A DNA stretch of 64,000 bases from Hymenobacter sp. GOD-10R (lineage in GTDB: Bacteria; Bacteroidota; Bacteroidia; Cytophagales; Hymenobacteraceae): the NCBI RefSeq assembly GCF_035609205.1, contig NZ_CP141188.1:1-64000 (forward strand). Direction: 5' to 3'. Below are positions 58,754 through 64,000 of this stretch, piece by piece (position 1 is the first letter of the stretch; the number at the start of each line of letters is the position of its first letter). The notes beneath the pieces are model-generated. The model was not told the DNA's origin. It saw only the letters and a program-made list of their open reading frames with translations, and did no database searches. Position numbers and translations under genes: made by a program.

Positions 58754-58788
58754 ATTACCCTCGATAAGTAAACCTTATCGAGGGTAAT
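58754..58788. promoter_or_regulatory. 15-5-15 perfect palindrome, candidate recombination site
   Basis: ATTACCCTCGATAAG (58754-58768), spacer TAAAC, then the exact complement (58774-58788). Long equal arms with a short central spacer are how core sites of tyrosine recombinases are built, and two recombinase genes lie just to the left. A bidirectional transcription terminator is the main alternative, though the U-runs are weak. Confidence 0.5.
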
Positions 58789-59354
58789 CATAGATTGATT
58801 ATGTAAAAATTTCTTTAATACAAATAAATTAGTTAAATCATATGGTTGCGTTATAAAGTACTATTATAGGTTGCAGGCTGAAAGTCGAACTAGCCTTTCC
58901 TTTTTCAGGCACAAAACTTCTACCCAGTGAACAAAGCAGCACTGTTGTTCTACTCCAGTATCAACTTGCTCATCTGAATAATCTATTCAGTGTGATCGAT
59001 GTTCTATAAACTAGAACAGGTGCGTTGCTAAGAACGAACGTTCTTACCATGTAACTTTTGGGTTGACAGGCTACGCAGTGAACAGAAGGTGGGGCGCCTA
59101 GAAGATGGTTCGCTTCTCGGCAAATCAATTTGCAAGCTAGAGTCCCTCGTTTACGCCATGTAAAATAGAGCCAAAACGTTCGCTTTGCCGCTATCCTGTA
59201 CCATCTACGACACGCTGTGGGAAATTGTCTCCTACCAGGTAGATTGACTTGAATTCAGAAATTAGTACACGAAGTAACCGGTTTGCTTCTCTTTCTAGTG
59301 TTCCGCTTCTCCTATCTGCCAGTGGTTGCCACCATCTCTGTCGTGTGATCGCAC
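58789..59354. other. Non-coding stretch of ~565 bases
   Basis: AT-rich at its left end. No gene, repeat or clear site was seen. Confidence 0.5.
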
Positions 59355-60341
59355 CTACGCGTGAGAGGTGCCTACACCTCCTTTTCGTGGGGTAGGCACC
59401 TCTCCATGGAATGTAGAAGGTTGCGTCTGTGAGTTCCGCCCGTCCTCTGGCCGTATTTCGTTGCGCCAGCTAAAGGCAGGCTCGTAGCCCAGTACGCGGC
59501 GCGCTTTCTCAATCGAGAGCAGGGTCTCGTGCTCGGCCAGTGCTTTCTTTACGGGCACCGTGGGGAAGATCGTGGTCATCAACTCGGCGGACGGTGTGGT
59601 CATGACCGTATCGGCGTTAGCGATGATGAAGGCGTGCATGCCCGTGGCATCCCACTCCAGGGCTTTGCGAATTGCCTGCGCCCCGTCGCGGGCGTCGATA
59701 TAGGACCACATGTTCCACTTGCGCTCCTGCGGGTCAGCGTTATACGCCGGAAACTTCACGTAGTCGGCCGGCTCCATCACGTTGGAGAAGCGTAGGCCCA
59801 CGAGCTTGAGGGCGGGCGTCTGGTAGCAGAACTGGCGCGCCATGTCTTCCATGAGCACTTTGGCGAGGGCATACGCGCTCTTCGCCCGCAAGGGGTAGTC
59901 TTCGTCGACGGGGACGTACGGCGCTGCCTCATCGAAGGGCTCGCCCAGAGTCGTTTCGCTGGAGGCCCAGATCACCTGCTGGATGCCGAGGCGCCGCGCC
60001 GCCTCGAAGATGTTGTAGGTGCCCATCAGGTTGTTCTGGAACAAATGCGCGTCGGGATATTGCCGCGGGGTGGGGAAGGCCGCCAGGTGCACAATAGCGT
60101 TGAAGGCCTGTGGGGCCACACCCGCATGGATTTCCTGGCCCACGGAAGAGAGAGCATCCAGCGTTTGGCCAAAGTCGGCTAGATCGGCGATGATGCCGGG
60201 CACGCCTTTGACAGGCACAGTGTCGACCACAAATACGTCGTAGTCATGGGCTACCAGGTCGGCCACGCAGACCTTGCCTAGTTTGCCGGCTCCGCCCGTG
60301 ACGAGGATGCGCGGGCGCGCAGAAGATGGGGGGTTGCTCAT
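59355..60341 (-). CDS. NAD-dependent epimerase/dehydratase (extended SDR)
   Basis: I use the ATG at 60341 (MSNPPSSARPRILV), giving about 328 residues. The Rossmann dinucleotide motif VTGGAGKLG lies near residue 13, VHLAAFPTPRQYPD forms the next strand, and the catalytic pair is Tyr and Lys in SAYALAKVLME with the Ser of WASSETTLGE. This is an extended short-chain dehydrogenase acting on a nucleotide sugar or a free sugar acid; a uronate dehydrogenase-like role would suit the PUL, but nothing in the sequence proves it. The last ~20 residues are encoded by a 13-bp-stem hairpin and look unlike the family, so the original C-terminus may be lost. Confidence 0.8.
   Translation of the reverse strand: MSNPPSSARPRILVTGGAGKLGKVCVADLVAHDYDVFVVDTVPVKGVPGIIADLADFGQTLDALSSVGQEIHAGVAPQAFNAIVHLAAFPTPRQYPDAHLFQNNLMGTYNIFEAARRLGIQQVIWASSETTLGEPFDEAAPYVPVDEDYPLRAKSAYALAKVLMEDMARQFCYQTPALKLVGLRFSNVMEPADYVKFPAYNADPQERKWNMWSYIDARDGAQAIRKALEWDATGMHAFIIANADTVMTTPSAELMTTIFPTVPVKKALAEHETLLSIEKARRVLGYEPAFSWRNEIRPEDGRNSQTQPSTFHGEVPTPRKGGVGTSHA
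59363..59404. terminator. 13-bp-stem hairpin overlapping the SDR gene end
   Basis: GAGAGGTGCCTAC (59363-59375) and its exact complement (59392-59404) enclose a 16-base loop. It overlaps the last codons of the dehydrogenase. Lack of a U-run makes classical termination uncertain; it may be debris from an insertion. Confidence 0.45.
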
Positions 60342-60693
60342 AGCGGAAGGGGGCCCTCGGGTTGGGTAGGGATCGGCACGTGCCGACCGAGTGGCCATAG
60401 CCTATACGGGGAAGGGCCGGCCGCGGTCAGCACAGACCCGGCCGGTAGCCAGGGCAGCGCCTTGCTACTGCTCCTAACCACTCCAATGACGTAGACAGGC
60501 TTAGGTGCAAGCTAAAGGCGCTGGGCCACCCCATCGTAACGTTGATCGACTACTATGGCCTGATCAATAGAGGGGATCATACCCTGGGTGTCGAATCAGT
60601 ACCTTAGCGTAACTATAATCATCTAAAGCACTCTTGTTCTGTCAGTTCCTCGTGTGTGGCTGCGGTAGTAGGGCCACGGAAGAATAGCGCCGC
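60342..60693. other. Non-coding gap with GC-rich hairpin
   Basis: No gene visible. A GC-rich inverted repeat built on GGCCGG/CCGGCC lies near 60415-60452, just upstream of the dehydrogenase start, and could affect its transcript leader or terminate the DUF1080 transcript. Confidence 0.4.
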
Positions 60694-61485
60694 CTATCGC
60701 CGTTTTGACAAATCCTGGAGCTCGATATTGCGAAAGTCCACCGGCTGCCCTTCACTTTGCAGGGCAATAAACCCGCTCGTTAGTAATTTGCCATCCTGCT
60801 TCAGGGCCGGATCGTACCGGTTTACAACCCCACCCCCAATCTGTGGCTTTGCGTAGCGCATGACCGTATCGTCGTTGATAATGTGGGTAATGCTCGAATC
60901 GCCCAGCACAATGAGCTCCGCTTTCACCCACTGGTCCCCGTCATAGGTCTTCGAGGTTGACTCGATGCAGTGGCGCTCATCCAGCTGCCCCTTGTACACG
61001 ATCTGTGTGCCCGGCGAACACATGTTGCCCGTGGGCCGCGGCTGGCCATCGCCCAGCCCCCCTAAGAACTGGAACTCAATGGAAATGGGCCAATCCTGTT
61101 CCTTGGGCATGGTGTGTGGGTCTTGCGCATGGAACATGACACCGCTATTGCGTAAGGTATAGCTGGGGGCTCCTCGCTGCAGCGCGCCGACAAAGCGGTA
61201 CTCGAGTTTGAGGTGGTAATAGGAGAAGGGTACCTGATAGTATAAGTGGCCAAATTGATCATTGAAGTCCCCGTACTGATCATAGCGCACCTGAATAGCC
61301 CCGTCGGCGACGCGAAACGTGTTCCCGAAATTCTCGCCTACCTCATGGTGCTGGATTTTCACCGTCCACTCCCGCAGATCCTGGCCATTGAAGAGCGTGA
61401 GCCATTCCGCTGCTTGGCGCGAACGCTTACTTGTGGTACAACGAGTTAGTGCCAGCAGCATGATCGCAAGAACAAGGAGGCGCAT
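60694..61485 (-). CDS. DUF1080 lipoprotein (3-keto-glycoside hydrolase-like)
   Basis: A 263-residue protein with a lipoprotein signal ending in ALTRC (about residue 16). The body is a concanavalin-like jelly roll of the DUF1080 family: LFNGQDLREWTVKI near the start, HLYYQVPFSYYHLKLEYRF, RNSGVMFHAQDPHTMPKEQDWPISIEFQFLGG, and a closing GFIALQSEGQPVDFRNIEL. DUF1080 proteins are reported to include 3-keto-disaccharide hydrolases and are frequent in glycan-degrading Bacteroidota. It would act in the periplasm or at the outer membrane. It is 350 bases upstream of the dehydrogenase on the same strand, so the pair may form a small sugar-modifying unit. Confidence 0.85.
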   Translation of the reverse strand: MRLLVLAIMLLALTRCTTSKRSRQAAEWLTLFNGQDLREWTVKIQHHEVGENFGNTFRVADGAIQVRYDQYGDFNDQFGHLYYQVPFSYYHLKLEYRFVGALQRGAPSYTLRNSGVMFHAQDPHTMPKEQDWPISIEFQFLGGLGDGQPRPTGNMCSPGTQIVYKGQLDERHCIESTSKTYDGDQWVKAELIVLGDSSITHIINDDTVMRYAKPQIGGGVVNRYDPALKQDGKLLTSGFIALQSEGQPVDFRNIELQDLSKRR

Positions 61486-61787
61486 TCGCAGGAGGAAAAG
61501 GAGAAGAAGTGCTGTAAAGTAAGAATTTAGCCAAGAAGATCAGCGAGCGGGTGCCGCATTGATCAAGCACTGGTTCGCATTCAGGCGTGGGAAGTAGGCG
61601 GTGCTACTCGGCTAAGAATAGCAGGCAATTAAACGCCTCCAAAACCCGTGGAATGCACACAAGGCATCCATCGATTCGATGCACGCGTCAGAGCACTTGT
61701 AGCAAGTAGTCTTCGTGCTGAAGAGCAGGCGTACCGCACGCCTAGCTGAAAGTCCAGCAGGAACGTCGTAACAATCTGCAGACGACC
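61486..61787. other. Non-coding gap before IS copy 2
   Basis: No gene. GAACGTCGTAA at 61761-61771 also occurs at 481-491 near IS copy 1, both within 50 bases of the element's left end. Confidence 0.45.
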
Positions 61788-63406
61788 GTGGCTGTTGCAG
61801 AACTCACCGCCCGTTCGAGCCAGCCAGGTTTCGCAGCGCTTTCGTGCGGTTACGCCGGTGGCGTTGCCTGCAGCGGAGCATGAACGGTGGTGCAGGTGGT
61901 AGCAGGGGTAGTACCCGGGCCATTCCCAACTGCAGCTTAGGTTGATGACGCAGGAGCTTTTTCAGATTATAGGCCACTGCCGCCAGCAGCATACACTTGT
62001 GCGCGCCGGCTTGCCCGCGTACGTTGATGCGGCGCAAGCCATAGTGGTGCAGCAAGTTGCCGAATACGGGTTCGATGGTGCGTTGTCGCACACGGCGCAT
62101 GTGCTGCCCTTGGCGGCTGCGCTGCCGATGCCAGGCCCGATGATAGGCCGCGTCAAAAGCGGAGCGATTCAGTTGCTTATGGTCCGCGTAGGGGACGCAA
62201 CTCGCCTTGAAGGGACAGTGCTGGCAATCCTGATAGAAGGCTCGATAATGTTTCATCCAGTTGCCATCAGCGGTAGAGCGGTACTTGCGAAAGGGCAGCG
62301 GCTTATCTGCTCGGCACCGATATTCATCGACGCGGGCGTGGTAAGTAAAGCCCTCCACGATCGGTTTGTAGGCGCCAAACACGGGTATCCACGGGGTAAC
62401 ACCACTATTTTCGAGCAGGGCATAGTTAAAGCCATTGGAGTAGCCCGTATCGGCAACCAAGTCCCGCAACTGCAAGTCATTGGCCGTTAGACGTTGCTGC
62501 AGGTGCTGCACAATCCGAGGTAAGTGCAGGCTGTCGCGACTGTCCGCTAAGTTCGCTTGCACATGGCTGATGACCCCCTGGGCGGTATCCACGACTAGGC
62601 TGCACAGGTAGTTCAAAGCGCGCGCTTTGCCGGGCTTGATGGAGATGCGGGCTTCCGGATCGGTAGGGCTATAGTGCGTTTTGTTGCTCAGCAAGCGCGC
62701 TTGGGGACGGGTAGCGCCCAAGGAACCGGGCTCCTGTTGTCGCTTGGCTTGGCGCGCCGCCTCATAGCGGAGTTGATGGGCTGGCGCGGAACGAATCGAG
62801 GCCGGGTGTGGCGTGGCCGGTGTTTTCGGGGTGCTCCCCACGATGGTTAAGGTCGGCCACACTGCTTGTACTGGCTGCTTTTCGCACAGGCTGTCGAGGG
62901 AGGCATTGGCTTTCACCAGGGCGGAGTCCACGGTCTGCGTGTCGCCGGCCACCAAGCCGTGTTGCACGCAGAGGCTAAAGACGCGGTCGAAGAGTTGCTC
63001 AAAAAGTGCCGCCGGGTAGAGTTGGCGGGTGCGGCTCACAGTGGAGTGCCAGGGCAGGGCTTCGTCGAGCTCGTAGCCCAGAAAGTAGAGCAGGTCCAGC
63101 CGCATCGCACAGTGCTCGAGCAGGCGGCGGTCGCTGGTGATGTTTTCCAAGTAGCCAATGAGCACTAGCTTGAAGAACACGACCGGGTCGAGCGAGGGCT
63201 GCCCGGTGTGGCTATACAGGCCTTGGGTGGCTTCATAGAGGAAGCCCAGGTCCAAGAGCGCGTCGAGTCGCCGGTAGAAGTTATGCGTGGGCACCCGCTC
63301 GGAGAGGCGGAAGTGCGTGACGAGCTGATCGGTGAACTGCTTCTTGCCTTGCATCTTCCCTCTACGCGAATGGCTTCCCGCTGACTAGCACTTCTGCAAC
63401 AGCCAC
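61788..63406 (-). mobile_element. IS1182-family insertion sequence, copy 2
   Basis: Same inverted repeats and length as the copy at 528-2146 and the same orientation. The flanks differ: GACC on the left (61784-61787) and GGGC on the right (63407-63410), so no target duplication is seen. The likely history is homologous recombination with another copy after insertion. The only base change I noticed is T for C at 63166. Confidence 0.9.
61804..63354 (-). CDS. IS1182-family DDE transposase, copy 2
   Basis: 516 residues, identical in protein sequence to the transposase at 544-2094; the one base difference is silent (a Leu codon, CTG to CTA). All catalytic acidic residues are present. Having two active-looking copies means either could mobilise the other's ends. 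Confidence 0.92.
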   Translation of the reverse strand: MQGKKQFTDQLVTHFRLSERVPTHNFYRRLDALLDLGFLYEATQGLYSHTGQPSLDPVVFFKLVLIGYLENITSDRRLLEHCAMRLDLLYFLGYELDEALPWHSTVSRTRQLYPAALFEQLFDRVFSLCVQHGLVAGDTQTVDSALVKANASLDSLCEKQPVQAVWPTLTIVGSTPKTPATPHPASIRSAPAHQLRYEAARQAKRQQEPGSLGATRPQARLLSNKTHYSPTDPEARISIKPGKARALNYLCSLVVDTAQGVISHVQANLADSRDSLHLPRIVQHLQQRLTANDLQLRDLVADTGYSNGFNYALLENSGVTPWIPVFGAYKPIVEGFTYHARVDEYRCRADKPLPFRKYRSTADGNWMKHYRAFYQDCQHCPFKASCVPYADHKQLNRSAFDAAYHRAWHRQRSRQGQHMRRVRQRTIEPVFGNLLHHYGLRRINVRGQAGAHKCMLLAAVAYNLKKLLRHQPKLQLGMARVLPLLPPAPPFMLRCRQRHRRNRTKALRNLAGSNGR

Positions 63407-63623
63407 GGGCGTTTGTGAAACGATACAAACTCGACATTTGTGCAGATAAGTCGACTATGTGACTTTTACAAGGTTTACTGAGCAGCTGGGCTAATCCACA
63501 ACTAATTATAGATCAGTCTAGTCCATGTAGCTGCAAAGAATATTGTGCTCAGCTTCTATTTATACCTCACAAGCATTGTATAGCTAAATGCATGATAGCC
63601 TTTAGGTAGTTGCTTGTTCAAAC

Positions 63624-64000
63624 TCATAGCGGCAATCCCATAACTTGAAAAGCAGCCCAAAAGAAAGGATTGCTTCTATATTTCTCTTTCTGGCGTACGT
63701 GCTGAATAGCCTGTTGTAGCGCTTCAGCATTACTGATTCGGCTTTCTTGCCGTGTTGCGTAAAAGGCTTCAAATAGTACACGTGTGGCTCGATCCGGGAC
63801 TGACCATTGACTAGAAACAACAGCAGAGGCTCCTGCAGCTAAAAACGCCCATGACAAGCCGTTGGTTTCGTCTCCCTGTTCTGGGCGAGTTTGCCCTGTC
63901 TGGCAAGCACTGAGTGCCACTAGCGGATTTCCTTTAAGACGCAAGCGTAATCTTATATCGTTAACCGTAAGTCTGAGCCCTTGAGCTAGCTCTAGTCCTG
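63624..64000 (-). CDS. CHAT-domain protease, C-terminal part
   Basis: The frame enters from the right edge and reads GLELAQGLRLTVNDIRL, then LVALSACQTGQ, GLSWAFLAAGASAVVSSQW, SVPDRATRVLFEAFY and a final FWAAFQVMG. This is the last ~125 residues of a CHAT (caspase HetF-associated TPR) domain; the Cys of SACQTGQ is the catalytic nucleophile, and the His lies outside the window. CHAT proteins usually carry TPR repeats upstream and are caspase-like peptidases, some of them in defence systems. The stop lies 217 bases from IS copy 2. Which partners it has cannot be seen from here. Confidence 0.85.
   Translation of the reverse strand, partial: GLELAQGLRLTVNDIRLRLRLKGNPLVALSACQTGQTRPEQGDETNGLSWAFLAAGASAVVSSQWSVPDRATRVLFEAFYATRQESRISNAEALQQAIQHVRQKEKYRSNPFFWAAFQVMGLPL

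Noticed and set aside
1..64000. tRNA, rRNA or known riboswitch
   Set aside because: I looked for cloverleaf ends, rRNA-like stretches and common riboswitch cores while reading both strands and saw none. A covariance-model scan would be needed to exclude small RNAs.

Overview
The window looks like part of a plasmid, or a plasmid integrated in a larger replicon, from a Bacteroidota of the Cytophagales, most likely Hymenobacter or a close relative. The reasons are a SusC/SusD pair with an ECF sigma factor and FecR anti-sigma, two proteins with type IX secretion (T9SS) C-terminal sorting domains, TAnnTTTG-type promoter boxes, GC-rich coding sequence and IS1182-type transposases. Genus is inferred from overall character, not from a marker gene. 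No tRNA or rRNA gene was seen.

Left edge (1-5.6 kb): the 3' end of a DUF6624-like gene and an intact IS1182-type element, followed by damaged genes. These are a frameshifted TetR gene, an intact TetR gene, an acyl-carrier-like protein with Thr at the usual phosphopantetheine serine, a TolC-like gene without its 5' end, the last ~50 codons of a Fis-HTH regulator on the opposite strand, and a LytTR response regulator without its N-terminus.

5.9-34.8 kb is one large, apparently intact polysaccharide utilisation locus (PUL), all on the minus strand. In transcription order it encodes ECF sigma, FecR, SusC with an STN signalling domain, SusD, a T9SS-tagged alginate-lyase-superfamily enzyme, two GH97 enzymes, a second alginate-lyase-superfamily enzyme, a GH88-type unsaturated uronyl hydrolase, a GH127/146-type beta-L-arabinofuranosidase, an alpha/beta hydrolase, a heparinase II/III-like lyase, a FucP-like sugar permease, a GH28-like enzyme and a DUF4861 lipoprotein. 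Together they imply capture, depolymerisation and uptake of an acidic, uronic-acid-rich, arabinose-decorated plant or algal polysaccharide. The exact substrate cannot be read from sequence.

34.8-47.7 kb is mixed accessory DNA: a DUF1294 protein, a 764-residue protein I do not recognise, a NarL-type response regulator with an in-frame nonsense codon, a 1638-residue T9SS-secreted surface protein behind a long perfect inverted repeat, a Fic AMPylator with a likely self-operator, and small genes including an Xre-type regulator.

47.7-58.8 kb is AT-richer plasmid backbone: a Tn554-like pair of tyrosine recombinases, a Rep_3 initiator with an origin of ten 18-bp iterons in two opposed clusters, ParA plus a small non-canonical partner next to seven ATACGTAT palindromes (likely centromere), and two tandem paralogous tyrosine recombinases with a 15-5-15 palindrome upstream.

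58.8-64 kb: an NAD-dependent epimerase/dehydratase, a DUF1080 lipoprotein, a second nearly identical IS1182 copy in the same orientation as the first, and the 3' end of a CHAT-domain protease gene leaving the window. The two IS copies bracket about 59.6 kb holding the PUL, the origin and the partition genes, so recombination between them could excise or integrate the whole block. The palindrome ACCTAGGT occurs about 14 times, and only inside the PUL region, suggesting the PUL and the plasmid backbone have different compositional histories.
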